A DNA stretch of 64,000 bases from Aliirhizobium wenxiniae (GCF_014201355.1 NZ_JACHEG010000002.1:682001-746000), one strand, 5' to 3'. Positions 7,492-17,303 are shown, numbered from the stretch's first letter. Notes: a model not told the origin generated them from the letters alone. Numbers and translations are program-made.

Positions 7492-10400
7492 TTGACGGTA
7501 TGCGTTTTAGTTCTGCGTATCGGGCTTTTGGCCTGAAGTTTCTGCTGCTGATGATCGTCGCCATTCTGGCCTTCGGGCTTAACGGTGCGCGTGCCGCCGA
7601 GCCCGTGAAAATCTCGCGTGACGACACGGCGCTCGACCTGACGGCCACGACCGACATCTATACCAATCAGGGCGAGGCTTTCCAGGTTTCCACAGCAGCG
7701 GGCGGTGACGGGATTCGGCGACGCATCGAAGTCAGATCCAGCAATCCCGGGCATCAGGGCGACTGGGCAGTTTTTGCACTTTCCAACGTCTCGGAAGAGC
7801 AGCTGGAGCGCGTCATCGTCGCACCGCATTTCCGCCTTGTCGGATCGAAGGTGTTCTGGCCGGATCTCGGTTCGCAGCGCATCATCGCGATCACGCCCTC
7901 GGAAGGTTTCTCGCTCGACCGTTTGCCAAGTCCCGATGCCGACGTGTTCCGCATCACGCTCAATCCGGGATCAACGATCACGTTCGTTGCCGAACTAGCC
8001 AGCCCTTCGCTGCCGCAGATCTACCTTTGGCAGCCTGATGCCTACAAGGATACGGTCAACTCATTCACGCTCTATCGCGGTATCGTGCTTGGCATCGCGG
8101 GTCTTCTGGCGGTGTTTCTGACGATCCTATTCGTCGTCAAGGGAACCTCGATGCTGCCGGCAGCGGCTGCGCTTGCCTGGGCCGTGCTCGCCTATATCTG
8201 CGTCGACTTCGGTTTTCTTGACAAGCTGATCACCATCACATCCAGCGACCAGCGCATATGGCGCGCGGGTGCGGAAGTGGCGCTCGCCTCGTCGCTCGTC
8301 ATCTTCCTGTTCACCTATCTGAACCTCAACCGCTGGCATGTGCATCTGGGTTACGCGACGCTTGCCTGGGTCGTCGGGCTGGTGCTGCTCGGCGGCGTGG
8401 CGATCTATGACCCTTCCGTTGCGGCCGGTATCGCTCGGCTTTCCTTCGCGCTGACGGGTACGGTCGGCATCCTGCTGATCATCTATCTCGGCTTCAACCG
8501 CTACGACCGGGCGATCCTGCTGGTGCCGACCTGGACCCTAATCCTCGTCTGGCTGTTCGGCAGCTGGCTGACGGTGACAGGGCAGCTCGACAACGACATC
8601 ATTCAGCCGGCGCTCGGCGGTGGTCTGGTGCTGATCGTTCTCCTGATCGGCTTTACGGTCATGCAGCATGCCTTTGCCGGCGGCGCCTATCAGCAGGGCC
8701 TGTTCTCCGATCTGGAACGGCAGTCACTGGCGTTGACCGGCTCCGGCGATACCGTATGGGACTGGGATGTCGCGCGTGATCGTGTCGTCACGACGCCGGA
8801 TATTTCGGGCCGTCTCGGGCTTGAGGCCGGCGCCATGCATGGTCCGGTGCGCAACTGGGTTCCCCGCCTCCACCCCGACGACCGCGACCGGTTCCGCGCC
8901 ACGCTCGACGTGCTGCTCGAACATCGCCGCGGCCGCCTGCATCACGAATTCCGCATTCGCGCAGAAGATGGTCATTTCCATTGGCTGCAGATCCGTGCGC
9001 GGCCGGTGCTCGGCTCGAATGGCGAGATTATTCGCTGCGTCGGCACGATCGTCGATGTGACGGAACAGAAGAATTCGGTCGAACGACTGCTGCAGGATGC
9101 GTTGCACGACAACCTGACAGGCTTGCCCAACCGGCAGATTTTCCTCGATCGCCTGCAGGGCGTGCTGACGCTTGCCGCCAGCGGCGACACCGTGCGCCCG
9201 ACCGTGATGGCAATCGATCTCGATCGCTACAAACAGGTCAACGACAGCCTGGGGATTGCAGCCGGCGACAACATGCTGATCGCGATCACCCGGCGCCTGC
9301 GCCGCCTGATGAAACCGCAGGATACGCTGGCACGGCTTGCCGGCGACCAGTTCGGCCTGATCCTGGTTTCCGAACGCGACCCGGCCAAGATCGCCGATTT
9401 TGCCGAGGCCGTATCGCAGGCCATCATGGTGCCGATCAATTATGCCAATCGCGAGATTGTGCTGACCGCCTCTATCGGGCTTGCGTCCTTCGTCGACCAG
9501 CAGGAAAGCGCTGCCGGGCTTCTTGCGGATGCGGAACTTGCAATGTATCGGGCCAAGCGCGGCGGCGGCAACAAGGTGGAGCCGTTCCGGCCGATCTTCC
9601 GCACCTCCGGCACCGACCGGCTGCAGATCGAGACCGATCTTCGCCGCGCATTGGAGCGCAAGGAACTGTCGCTCGCCTATCAGCCGATCATATCGCTGAA
9701 GGACGGCGAGATCGCCGGCTTCGAGGCGTTGATGCGATGGGAACACCCCAAGCGAGGCAGCATTCCGCCTGCCGAATTCATCCCGATCGCCGAAATGTCG
9801 GACCTCATTGGCCCTCTCGGCGTGTTTGCAATGGAGCGTGCGGCGTCGGACCTTGTTTCATGGCAGGAGCAGACCGGTGAAGTACCGATCTTCGTTTCCG
9901 TCAACCTGTCTAGCGCACAGCTTTTGAATGCGGACCTTTATAACGATGTCAGAGCACTGATTTCGAAGACGGAGGTCAATCCGCACCAGTTGAAGCTGGA
10001 ACTGACCGAATCCCTGATGATGGAAAACCCGGAGCAGGCTCGCCTGATCCTTGCCAAGCTGAAAGAGACCGGGCTCAGACTTGCGCTCGACGATTTCGGC
10101 ACCGGTTATTCCTCACTCGCCTACCTGACGCAGTTCCCGTTCGACATGATCAAGCTCGACAAGACGCTTGTCAGCGACATGAGCGAAAAGGGCGCGATCC
10201 TGTTGCGCTCGGTTATCGCCATGGCCCGCGGGCTGGAAATGACGGTTGTCGCCGAAGGCATCCAGACGGATGAGGACGCTATGGAACTTGCCAAGATGGG
10301 CTGCCATTACGGCCAGAGCTACCTGTTCGGCCCGCCAGCTACCAGCGAGGCCATGCTGCGTCTGCTGAAGGAGCGGTTTCCGCTGACCAAGAGGGCTTAA
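7488..10400 (+). CDS. 7TM-PAS-GGDEF-EAL protein with degenerate GGDEF; probable c-di-GMP phosphodiesterase
   Basis: The 970-residue protein starts with a signal peptide (residues 1-37). A periplasmic domain follows (about 38-185), then seven or eight membrane helices (about 190-400) resembling 7TMR-DISM receptors. Next come a PAS fold (about 410-530), GGDEF (about 540-705) and EAL (about 720-965). The GGDEF signature reads AGDQF at 618-622, so diguanylate cyclase activity is unlikely. The EAL part keeps EALMRW (746 on), ELTES, DDFGTGYSSL, KLDK and VAEGI, consistent with active c-di-GMP hydrolysis. The degenerate GGDEF may bind GTP as an activator, as known for other composite proteins. It overlaps the GNAT gene by 4 bp. 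Confidence 0.95.
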   Translation: MIDGMRFSSAYRAFGLKFLLLMIVAILAFGLNGARAAEPVKISRDDTALDLTATTDIYTNQGEAFQVSTAAGGDGIRRRIEVRSSNPGHQGDWAVFALSNVSEEQLERVIVAPHFRLVGSKVFWPDLGSQRIIAITPSEGFSLDRLPSPDADVFRITLNPGSTITFVAELASPSLPQIYLWQPDAYKDTVNSFTLYRGIVLGIAGLLAVFLTILFVVKGTSMLPAAAALAWAVLAYICVDFGFLDKLITITSSDQRIWRAGAEVALASSLVIFLFTYLNLNRWHVHLGYATLAWVVGLVLLGGVAIYDPSVAAGIARLSFALTGTVGILLIIYLGFNRYDRAILLVPTWTLILVWLFGSWLTVTGQLDNDIIQPALGGGLVLIVLLIGFTVMQHAFAGGAYQQGLFSDLERQSLALTGSGDTVWDWDVARDRVVTTPDISGRLGLEAGAMHGPVRNWVPRLHPDDRDRFRATLDVLLEHRRGRLHHEFRIRAEDGHFHWLQIRARPVLGSNGEIIRCVGTIVDVTEQKNSVERLLQDALHDNLTGLPNRQIFLDRLQGVLTLAASGDTVRPTVMAIDLDRYKQVNDSLGIAAGDNMLIAITRRLRRLMKPQDTLARLAGDQFGLILVSERDPAKIADFAEAVSQAIMVPINYANREIVLTASIGLASFVDQQESAAGLLADAELAMYRAKRGGGNKVEPFRPIFRTSGTDRLQIETDLRRALERKELSLAYQPIISLKDGEIAGFEALMRWEHPKRGSIPPAEFIPIAEMSDLIGPLGVFAMERAASDLVSWQEQTGEVPIFVSVNLSSAQLLNADLYNDVRALISKTEVNPHQLKLELTESLMMENPEQARLILAKLKETGLRLALDDFGTGYSSLAYLTQFPFDMIKLDKTLVSDMSEKGAILLRSVIAMARGLEMTVVAEGIQTDEDAMELAKMGCHYGQSYLFGPPATSEAMLRLLKERFPLTKRA

Positions 10401-10415
10401 GGTCGGCTCTTTTCG

Positions 10416-10438
10416 ATCTCCCTCCTTGTGGGGGAGAT
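10416..10438. repeat. Hairpin of a rhizobial intergenic repeat; likely bidirectional terminator
   Basis: ATCTCCC at 10416-10422 pairs with GGGAGAT at 10432-10438 around a short loop, 15 bp after the GGDEF-EAL stop and just before the converging metallopeptidase stop. The sequence ctccctccttgtgggggaga resembles a short repeat common between rhizobial genes. Its place between converging genes suits a terminator for either strand. Confidence 0.6.
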
Positions 10439-10454
10439 GTCAGCCGGCGGCACC

Positions 10455-11516
10455 CTATCGACCCTGTACCAGATCATGCACGAACTGCAGCTTTGCCGTC
10501 ACCGCCGGCGTCAGGATGAACGGATAAAGATCCGGAACACCCATCGAACGGTGGATGCCGTTGATCGCCAGGCTGAAGGGGATCCAGGCGGACACGAGCT
10601 GTTCGGCGCTGTCGGCGCGATAGGGATTGAAATCCACTTCCGCCGATAGTTCCTCGTGCCGGCGCGGGTCGATCGACATGCCGTAGGATCGTGCCGTTTC
10701 CAGCGTGTCGACGATATGGACATAGTGGGCGAAGCTTTCGGCGAAATCCTCCCATGGATGCGAGCTGGCATAGGTCGAGATGAAGAAGTCCTGCCAGTTC
10801 GGCGGCGGACCTTCCTCGTAATTGCGCCTCAGCGCCTCGCCGTAATCTACGGTCTCGTCGCCGAATACCTCGCGAAATTCATCCAGCCTGCCGCCATCGC
10901 GGACCATCTTGTCCCAGATGTAATGGCCGGTCTCGTGACGAAAATGGCCAAGCATAGTGCGGTAGGGTTCGTTCATCGAAACGCGGATCTGCTCACGCGT
11001 CGCATCGTCCGCTTCGGCTGCGCGGATCGCGATAAGGCCGTTTTCGTGGCCGGTCATTGCGGCCTTTACCGTGCCGTCGGCTTGGATCTCGTCAACGAGA
11101 AAATCGAAAACGAGACCGCCTGCAGGATCCTCATCGCGGTTGATGCGCGGCAGGTTCCATTTCAGCATGGAATAAAAGAGGTGACGCTGGGCCTGGCTGA
11201 TGCGCCGCCATTGTCGCAATCCCTCCTCGGTGGAGGTATCCGGTACCAGACGGTTATGGCGGCAGGCAGGGCAAAAGGGATTGGGATCGTCTGCGAGAAC
11301 CGTCCAGTTGCAGATATCCATACCGGCATTGGCGCATAGCCGGACCCTGCGCTCCGGGCTGGCGAATAGCGACCAGACCTCCTCGCCTTCGACAGGCTGC
11401 AGCGCATGCATGGCAAGCACCTCCGGCACGAAGGCGAGACGTGAGCCGCAATTCATGCAGTCCCGGTTGTCGAAGTGGATAGGCTGTCCGCAGTGATCGC
11501 AGTCATAGAGGCGCAT
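10455..11516 (-). CDS. Zinc-ribbon putative zinc metallopeptidase (HEXXH)
   Basis: The 353-residue protein begins with a zinc ribbon, CDHC (Cys6, Cys9) and CMNC (Cys20, Cys23), followed by a second Cys group CANAGMDIC...CPAC. The catalytic zinc motif HETGH (HEXXH) is at residues 194-198, with downstream YASSHPWEDFAESFAHY possibly giving the third ligand. This layout matches a conserved proteobacterial family annotated as putative zinc-binding metallopeptidase. No signal peptide is seen, so it is cytoplasmic. The substrate is unknown. It is transcribed alone. Confidence 0.88.
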   Translation of the reverse strand: MRLYDCDHCGQPIHFDNRDCMNCGSRLAFVPEVLAMHALQPVEGEEVWSLFASPERRVRLCANAGMDICNWTVLADDPNPFCPACRHNRLVPDTSTEEGLRQWRRISQAQRHLFYSMLKWNLPRINRDEDPAGGLVFDFLVDEIQADGTVKAAMTGHENGLIAIRAAEADDATREQIRVSMNEPYRTMLGHFRHETGHYIWDKMVRDGGRLDEFREVFGDETVDYGEALRRNYEEGPPPNWQDFFISTYASSHPWEDFAESFAHYVHIVDTLETARSYGMSIDPRRHEELSAEVDFNPYRADSAEQLVSAWIPFSLAINGIHRSMGVPDLYPFILTPAVTAKLQFVHDLVQGR

Positions 11517-11554
11517 GGGCTGGTCCGCGTCGATGGAGGGAGGGGAATAGAGAA

Positions 11555-11583
11555 AACCTGCTCCGGCAGCGCCGAAACAGGTT
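11555..11583 (-). terminator. Rho-independent terminator downstream of csbD-like gene
   Basis: On the minus strand AACCTG and CAGGTT arms (11578-11583 and 11555-11560) enclose a GGC/GCC inner stem and are followed by TTTTCT. It lies about 75 bp past the CsbD stop and upstream of the metallopeptidase start, separating the two transcripts. Confidence 0.6.
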
Positions 11584-11656
11584 TATCAAATGACTGGAGA
11601 TCATTTTTTCGGACTATGCCGTCCGACATCATTGGGATTTGGTCAGGTCCCAGACA

Positions 11657-11848
11657 TTACAAGCGGTCAACGAAATCCTTGCCCGCTTCCTTGATCTTGC
11701 CCTTGGCCTGCTGAGCATGGCCCTTGGCTTCCTGGGCGTTGCCCTTCGCCTTGAGCTTAGGATTATCGGTCATATCACCTGCGGCCTGCTTGATCTTACC
11801 GGCAACTTCGTTGCCCTTGCCTGCCATCTTATCGCTGGTGCTACCCAT
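11657..11848 (-). CDS. CsbD-family stress protein
   Basis: The 63-residue, lysine-, alanine- and glycine-rich hydrophilic protein has the family pattern MGSTSDKMAGKGNEVAGKIK followed by repeated KAKGNAQEAKG and QAKGKIKEAG heptads. CsbD proteins are general-stress proteins of unknown biochemical role, often induced on entry to stationary phase. A strong RBS (aaggag) precedes the ATG. It is probably a single-gene transcript ending at the hairpin at 11555-11583. Confidence 0.9.
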   Translation of the reverse strand: MGSTSDKMAGKGNEVAGKIKQAAGDMTDNPKLKAKGNAQEAKGHAQQAKGKIKEAGKDFVDRL

Positions 11849-11935
11849 TCCTTGTTCTCCTTATCTCATTCGACGCTGTTCAACGCCTTGCGATAGTAGA
11901 ACTCTGAAGGGTGGATATCGTTCCACCGAAACAGA

Positions 11936-12541
11936 TCAGGCATGTCCTGCTTCGGTCGACAGCATTTCCGGGCTGACGCCCATAAGGGCCAGCGCGCGTT
12001 CATATTTGGCATCAACGCAAGGATCGAAAATGATGTCATCCTGCGATGCGCAATTGAGCCAGCCGTTGTTGCTGATTTCGGCCTCAAGCTGTCCCGGTCC
12101 CCATCCGGCGTAGCCGAGAAGCAGAGTTGCCCGCGCCGGCCCCCGGCCTTCCGCGATCGCCCTTAGAATATCAAGGGTTGCGGTGAGCGAAATCTCGTCA
12201 CTGACAGGGATCGAGGACTCGCAGGAAAAATCGTCGGAATGCAGAACAAAGCCCCTGCCCGTTTCCACCGGACCGCCGTAAAGGACCGGGAAATAACGCG
12301 CCTGTTCCGAAAGAAAGGCGGTGTGAGGTTCCTCGACGATCTTCAGATGTTCAAGCACGTTCGGGAACGAGAGTTCCTGCTGCCTGTTGATGATGAAGCC
12401 CATCGCGCCGGTTGATGAATGGGCGCAGATATAAACAACACTGCGAGCGAAATTGCCGTCCTGAACACCGGGCATGGCGATCAGGAACTGGCCGTCGAGA
12501 AATCCGCGTTCACGCTTGTCTTTGAGCGCCGTAATTCCCAT
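11936..12541 (-). CDS. YqgE/AlgH family protein (UPF0301)
   Basis: The 201-residue protein has the family core [20 protein letters not shown], then GAMGFIINR and the C-terminal [13 protein letters not shown] and ALMGVSPE segments. The family is small, cytoplasmic and of unclear function; AlgH was linked to alginate regulation in Pseudomonas. It diverges from the DsbD/ScsB-like gene at 12704, with 162 bp between the two starts, a pairing often seen in rhizobia. Confidence 0.93.
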   Translation of the reverse strand: MGITALKDKRERGFLDGQFLIAMPGVQDGNFARSVVYICAHSSTGAMGFIINRQQELSFPNVLEHLKIVEEPHTAFLSEQARYFPVLYGGPVETGRGFVLHSDDFSCESSIPVSDEISLTATLDILRAIAEGRGPARATLLLGYAGWGPGQLEAEISNNGWLNCASQDDIIFDPCVDAKYERALALMGVSPEMLSTEAGHA

Positions 12542-12703
12542 CGAGCCTCCCGTGTGCCTTTAAAAGCGCCGTGTGGCGGCGGCCGCATCAGGCGACCCTT
12601 CCAAGGCAACATGGGGCAGTCTACGGCATCATTCAACCGAAAATGATTGGTTTTCATCAGACGTGGCTGGCGAGCATGAGATTGCTGGGATAAATCCGTT
12701 CCC

Positions 12704-13546
12704 ATGATCTCGACCGCTGTCACAACCCGCCGCCTTTTCATTGCCACCTCGCTTCTGCTTGCCTCTGCCGTCATGCCGGCCTCCGCACGGGCGGAAACAA
12801 CCGACTGGGTGAGCAATGAAGGTGGGCGCATGAGGATCGTTGCGCTGGCACCCGATGCGCGCGGCACCGTGCGCGGCGCGCTGCAGATCGAGCCGAAGGC
12901 CGGCTGGATCACCTATTGGCGCGAACCAGGCGATGCGGGCATACCGCCGCACATCTCGTTTTCCGAGACATCCGGCGTCAGCCTCAGCAAGATGTCCTAT
13001 CCGGTGCCGCGTCGTTTCGACAATGGTGACGTTCGCGATATCGGTTACGACACGGCCGTCAGCTTTCCCTTCGAGCTTTCGGTGAAGAACCCGAACCAGT
13101 CATCAGCAATCACGGCCTCTGCCTTTATCGGCATCTGCCGCAATATCTGCATTCCCTTCCAGGCCGAGTTCAACCTGGGGCTCAAGGCAGATGGCGGCAC
13201 GTCCTTTGCCGAGGCGATGATCATCAACGATGCGGAAGGCAAGCTGCCGGAACATCCGTCCGATGATTTTGCCGTTACGCATTATTCCGTTTCCGCCGAT
13301 GGCGATACGCTGCGGTTGCGGCTGCAACTGCCCAAGGACGCACCGAAGAAGCCGCAGGTGATCGTCACCGGGCCGGAGGGGCATGTGCTGTTCAGCGAGA
13401 CCAAGGGCGAACGCATCGAAGACAGTTATTCCGTCGATATGCCGGTCGGCAAGCTGCCGAAAGGCTATGACATGAAGGGCAAGCACTGGGGCATTCTCGT
13501 GCTTGCCGGCAAGCGCGCCATGGAAACCTCGCTGGCCTTCGAGTGA
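12704..13546 (+). CDS. Periplasmic DsbD/ScsB N-terminal-domain-like protein
   Basis: The 280-residue protein has an N-terminal signal peptide ending near ASARAE. Its single domain resembles the sensor domain of DsbD/ScsB (protein-disulfide reductase N-terminal domain), with the redox pair in GICRNICIPFQ (a CxxxC as in ScsB-like proteins). The membrane segments and thioredoxin domain of full DsbD are absent, so it would have to receive or pass electrons through another partner, which I do not see nearby. A role in periplasmic thiol redox balance or copper tolerance is inferred only from the family. Confidence 0.82.
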   Translation: MISTAVTTRRLFIATSLLLASAVMPASARAETTDWVSNEGGRMRIVALAPDARGTVRGALQIEPKAGWITYWREPGDAGIPPHISFSETSGVSLSKMSYPVPRRFDNGDVRDIGYDTAVSFPFELSVKNPNQSSAITASAFIGICRNICIPFQAEFNLGLKADGGTSFAEAMIINDAEGKLPEHPSDDFAVTHYSVSADGDTLRLRLQLPKDAPKKPQVIVTGPEGHVLFSETKGERIEDSYSVDMPVGKLPKGYDMKGKHWGILVLAGKRAMETSLAFE

Positions 13547-13677
13547 GCCTTTCTGGGCGCCGCATGCCGTGATCGCAAACCGGTCGACAGTTCTGTCTGC
13601 CCTCTCTTGTCTTGTCATTCGCCAACTTTATAGTGCCGCGGACGATCGCATGGGCGATCATTGGCAGGAGAGACGAC

Positions 13678-14163
13678 ATGACGATCGCAGTAGGCGAAAA
13701 GCTTCCGGAAGCAACGTTCAAGGAAAAGACCGCGGATGGCCCGGTGGAGGTTACGACCAGCGGTCTTTTCGCCGGCAAGAAGGTCGTGCTGTTTGCCGTA
13801 CCCGGCGCCTTCACGCCAACCTGCACGCTCAACCACCTGCCCGGCTACATTGAAAACCGCGATGCCATTCTTGCACGCGGCGTCGATGATATCGCCGTTG
13901 TTGCGGTCAACGACTGGCATGTGATGGGTGCCTGGGCGCAGCAGTCCAACGCGCTCGGCAAGATCCACTTTCTCGCCGATTTCGACGCCTCCTTCACCAA
14001 GGCCATGGGTCTCGACATCGACCTCTCCGGCGGCGGCCTCGGCGTGCGCTCGAAGCGCTATTCAATGCTGGTCGAGGACGGCGTGGTGAAATCGCTCAAT
14101 ATCGAGGAAAGCCCCGGCCAGGCCACCGTTTCGGGTGCTGCGGCGATGCTGGAACAGCTCTGA
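13678..14163 (+). CDS. Peroxiredoxin, Prx5 type (1-Cys)
   Basis: The ATG at 13678 was chosen because it follows an RBS (aggagagacgac) and gives the normal 161-residue Prx5 length; the frame is open further upstream but that part is not family-like. The peroxidatic cysteine is C49 in PGAFTPTCTLNHLPGY. No second cysteine is present, so it is a 1-Cys enzyme depending on glutathione/glutaredoxin or another thiol. It reduces hydrogen peroxide and alkyl hydroperoxides in the cytoplasm. A clear terminator follows. Confidence 0.95.
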   Translation: MTIAVGEKLPEATFKEKTADGPVEVTTSGLFAGKKVVLFAVPGAFTPTCTLNHLPGYIENRDAILARGVDDIAVVAVNDWHVMGAWAQQSNALGKIHFLADFDASFTKAMGLDIDLSGGGLGVRSKRYSMLVEDGVVKSLNIEESPGQATVSGAAAMLEQL

Positions 14164-14194
14164 TTTGACGAAACGGTATTGGCGGAAACACGGA

Positions 14195-14216
14195 GGGCGC
14201 CAAACGGCGCCCTTTT
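14195..14216 (+). terminator. Rho-independent terminator after peroxiredoxin gene
   Basis: GGGCGCC (14195-14201), loop AAAC, GGCGCCC (14206-14212), then TTTT. It starts 32 bp after the peroxiredoxin stop. The perfect 7-bp G+C stem and T run are classic. Confidence 0.85.
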
Positions 14217-14237
14217 GTATTCCACCAGAGTGGTGAG

Positions 14238-14546
14238 CTATATGGCCAGATCGTAGACGATCAGCCCCGACAGGCCGCCATCGGCGGAGGCGACGATGCG
14301 TTCGGCAACAGTGAGATGGTCCGGGGCCGCTAGATAGGTGTCACGCGCCTCCGGGCTTTCGAATGTCACGATAAAGCCATCGAGAAAGCCACCGCTCAAA
14401 CCTTCGGACGACATGTTCGGGCCGAATTTAACATCGACAATGCCCGACAACGTATTCTTGAGGGCTGCGATTGCGGCGTATATTTCCTGTTTTTCGGCGT
14501 CCTGTACCGACGACTTGAAGCGCAGAAAAACACAGTGAAGGATCAT
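14238..14546 (-). CDS. Dabb (stress-responsive A/B barrel) family protein
   Basis: The likely start is the ATG at 14546 (MILHCVFLRFK), directly behind a strong RBS (ggaggct), giving 102 residues, normal for Dabb proteins. An upstream extension in frame is not family-like. The domain is a dimeric ferredoxin-like alpha/beta barrel with LHCVFLRFKSS at the N terminus and the central DGFIVTFESPEARDTYLAAP segment. Its biochemical role is unclear. Confidence 0.87.
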   Translation of the reverse strand: MILHCVFLRFKSSVQDAEKQEIYAAIAALKNTLSGIVDVKFGPNMSSEGLSGGFLDGFIVTFESPEARDTYLAAPDHLTVAERIVASADGGLSGLIVYDLAI

Positions 14547-14689
14547 GCATAGCCTCCTGTTGTCTTGCCCTGATTTCGCCGCGATCACCATAGGCAGTCA
14601 CACGGCAATGGCAAGATGGGTCTGATGCGGCCCAGCGACGCCCAGCCATCCTGCCTGACAGGTGTGACAGCTGGCGGATCGCAAGCGAC

Positions 14690-15157
14690 TTATTTTACCA
14701 GCAGCGACCTGCCGAGATTGGGTTTCTTGAACGGCGCCATACCGAGGCGGGCCAGTTCATCCGCCCGTTCGTTTTCCGGATGGCCGGCATGGCCCTTGAC
14801 CCAGTGCCACTTGACCTTGTGGCGCTGGTTGGCGGCATCGAGCTGTTGCCAGAGTTCTCCATTCTTGACCGGCTTCTTGTCCGCGGTCTTCCAGCCGTTC
14901 TTCTTCCAGCCGAAGATCCACTTGGAAATACCGTCCATGACATATTTGCTGTCGGTGTGGAGATCGACCTCGCAGGCGCTTTTAAGCGCATTCAGCGCGC
15001 TGATCGCGGCCAGAAGCTCCATGCGGTTGTTGGTGGTTTCCGCCTCGCCGCCGTTCAGTTCCTTGGTCGTTTCACCGTAACGCAGGATGGCGCCCCAGCC
15101 GCCGGGGCCGGGATTGCCTGAGCAGGCGCCATCGGTAAAGATCTCGACATGCTTCAT
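14690..15157 (-). CDS. rnhA: Ribonuclease HI
   Basis: It cuts the RNA strand of RNA-DNA hybrids, removing primers and R-loops in the cytoplasm. The 155-residue length and all four catalytic acids fit: Asp in [16 protein letters not shown], Glu in [10 protein letters not shown], Asp in [11 protein letters not shown] and the late Asp in NERADELAR. The start overlaps the thrB stop by 4 bp (ATGA), so the two are translationally coupled, an arrangement common in rhizobia. Confidence 0.97.
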   Translation of the reverse strand: MKHVEIFTDGACSGNPGPGGWGAILRYGETTKELNGGEAETTNNRMELLAAISALNALKSACEVDLHTDSKYVMDGISKWIFGWKKNGWKTADKKPVKNGELWQQLDAANQRHKVKWHWVKGHAGHPENERADELARLGMAPFKKPNLGRSLLVK

Positions 15158-16131
15158 GGCGCCACCTCGATTGCCGGCGCATATTCGGCAACGGAAGAAA
15201 TCTGGCGGTGGAAGCGCAGCTTGCGCAGGTATTCGAGCGGATCCTTCTTGACCACCAGCGCGCCTTCCGGCGTCGTCAGCCAGTCGTAAAGGCGGGTGAG
15301 GAAGAAGCGCAGGGCAGAACCACGGGCGAGAACCGGCATGGCATCGCGTTCTTCATCCGAAAGCGGACGCACCGAGCAATAACCTTCAAGCAAGGCCGAG
15401 CCCTTGGTGACATTGTAGGAGCCGTCCTTCTCGAAGCACCAGGCATTGAGGCAGATCGAGACGTCATAGGCGAGCAGATCGTTGCAGGCGAAATAGAAGT
15501 CGATCAGGCCGGAAAGCTCGTCGCCGAGGAAAAAGACGTTGTCCTGAAAAAGATCGGCATGGATGACGCCTGCGGGCAGGTTTTTTGGCCAATGGGCTTC
15601 GAGATAAGCGAGTTCGGCGGTGATTTCCGCTTCAAGGCCCGTCTCGACCTCGTCAGCACGCTCGACCGACTTTTCCCACAGGACCTTCCAGCCTTCGAGC
15701 GACAGTGCATTCGGCCGCTTGATCTCGAACCCCTCACCGGCAAGATGCATCCCGGCGAGCGCCTTGCCGACTTCGCGGCAGTGCTTGGCTTCCGGCTTTC
15801 TCAGCCACATGCCTTCGAGGAAGGAGATGAGTGCTGCCGGACGGCCGGAAAGCTCGCCTAAAAGTTCGCCATCCCGACGCGGCAGCGGCAGTGGGCATGA
15901 AAGGCCACGTTCCGACAGATGCTGCATGAGGCCAAGGAAAAACGGCAGGTCCGACTTTTCCACCCGCTTTTCATAGAGCGTCAGGATCAATGGGTCCTTC
16001 GTCGTATGCAGCAGGAAGTTGGAATTCTCGACGCCTTCGGCAATGCCCTTGTAGGAAGTCAGCTCGCCGACTTCATACTGTGCCAGAAAGTGCTTCAGGT
16101 CGATTTCGGTGATGTCGGTATAAACGGCCAA
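15154..16131 (-). CDS. thrB: Homoserine kinase (APH-fold, ThrB type II)
   Basis: It phosphorylates homoserine with ATP to O-phosphohomoserine, the substrate of the threonine synthase encoded at 4.1-5.5 kb. The 325-residue protein belongs to the aminoglycoside-phosphotransferase fold type used by alphaproteobacteria, not the GHMP type. Marks are the N-terminal [15 protein letters not shown] and the kinase core [13 protein letters not shown] with Mg2+ site [11 protein letters not shown]. rnhA follows with a 4-bp overlap; ispH lies 68 bp upstream. Confidence 0.96.
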   Translation of the reverse strand: MAVYTDITEIDLKHFLAQYEVGELTSYKGIAEGVENSNFLLHTTKDPLILTLYEKRVEKSDLPFFLGLMQHLSERGLSCPLPLPRRDGELLGELSGRPAALISFLEGMWLRKPEAKHCREVGKALAGMHLAGEGFEIKRPNALSLEGWKVLWEKSVERADEVETGLEAEITAELAYLEAHWPKNLPAGVIHADLFQDNVFFLGDELSGLIDFYFACNDLLAYDVSICLNAWCFEKDGSYNVTKGSALLEGYCSVRPLSDEERDAMPVLARGSALRFFLTRLYDWLTTPEGALVVKKDPLEYLRKLRFHRQISSVAEYAPAIEVAP

Positions 16132-16199
16132 GGCGGTCTCACAGTCGGTCAGAGGGCAGAATCACCTGCCCGGAAATGGTGACTTACCTATCGCGCTGT

Positions 16200-17228
16200 T
16201 TACGGGGTCGCGGCAAGCGGCCGATCGCCATTTACCCAGGCCATATCCTCGACCGTCAACGGCACGGAGCGAAGCTCGCGGTTGACGAGGAAGTTTTCGG
16301 TCTCCTCGGCGGTGATCGCCAGTTCGATCTCGGCGGCAAACCGTTCCTTGAAGGCGGCGATGATCTCGTCGACGATGACTTCGGGTGCAGATGCGCCTGC
16401 GGAGAGGCCGAGCGTGCGGATATTACCGATTTCGTCCCAGTTCAGTTCGGAGGCGCGCTGCACGAGCAGCGAGCGCTTGGCCCCTGCCCGCAGTGCCACT
16501 TCGACGAGACGCTTGGAATTGGAGGAGTTCGGAGCGCCTACGACGATGAAGAGATCGCAGCCGGGGGCTGCTTCCTTCACCGCTTCCTGACGGTTGGTGG
16601 TGGCATAGCAGATACTGTCGGCGGCCGGCGCCGTCAGGTTGGGAAACCGTTCCTGCAGCTTGGCGATAACGCCCGCCGTGTCGTCGACAGACAGGGTCGT
16701 CTGGGTGACATAGCCGAGATTGTCGGGATCTTCCGGCATATAGGCTTCGGCATCGGCGATCGTATCGACGAGCGAGACCGTGCCTTCCGGCAATTGCCCC
16801 ATCGTACCGATGACTTCCGGGTGGCCGGCATGGCCGATCAGCACGACATGGCGGCCGAGACGCTGGTGACGCATGGCCTGCTTGTGAACCTTGGAGACCA
16901 GCGGGCAAGTCGCATCGAGATAGAAGAGGTTGCGCGCCTGCGCATCTTCCGGCACCGATTTCGGCACGCCATGGGCGGAAAACACAACCGGCTGCTGGCG
17001 ATGTTCTTCCGGGATCTCGTGAAGCTCCTCGACGAAGACAGCGCCCTTGGCTTCCAGTCCCTCGACGACATAGCGGTTATGAACGATCTCGTGGCGGACA
17101 TAGACCGGCGCACCATATTGTTTCAGCGCCAGCACGACGATCTGGATCGCCCGGTCGACACCTGCGCAGAAACCGCGCGGACCGCAAAGCCTGATCGAAA
17201 GAGCCGGTTTGGTGACCTGAATGTTCAT
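16200..17228 (-). CDS. ispH: 4-hydroxy-3-methylbut-2-enyl diphosphate reductase
   Basis: This is the last enzyme of the MEP isoprenoid pathway, making IPP and DMAPP from HMBPP with a [4Fe-4S] cluster. The three cluster cysteines are visible: C21 in [10 protein letters not shown]108 in [11 protein letters not shown] and C207 in [11 protein letters not shown]. Substrate-binding motifs [10 protein letters not shown] and [15 protein letters not shown] are also present. At 342 residues it is of normal size. Dxs, the first enzyme of the same pathway, is encoded at 58-60 kb in this window. Confidence 0.97.
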   Translation of the reverse strand: MNIQVTKPALSIRLCGPRGFCAGVDRAIQIVVLALKQYGAPVYVRHEIVHNRYVVEGLEAKGAVFVEELHEIPEEHRQQPVVFSAHGVPKSVPEDAQARNLFYLDATCPLVSKVHKQAMRHQRLGRHVVLIGHAGHPEVIGTMGQLPEGTVSLVDTIADAEAYMPEDPDNLGYVTQTTLSVDDTAGVIAKLQERFPNLTAPAADSICYATTNRQEAVKEAAPGCDLFIVVGAPNSSNSKRLVEVALRAGAKRSLLVQRASELNWDEIGNIRTLGLSAGASAPEVIVDEIIAAFKERFAAEIELAITAEETENFLVNRELRSVPLTVEDMAWVNGDRPLAATP

Positions 17229-17303
17229 TCCGCATCCGCTGTTGGAAAATGCCTAAGGCCTCATATAGGCGAGGCAATCGAGGCGCGCCAACAGAAAATG
17301 TCG

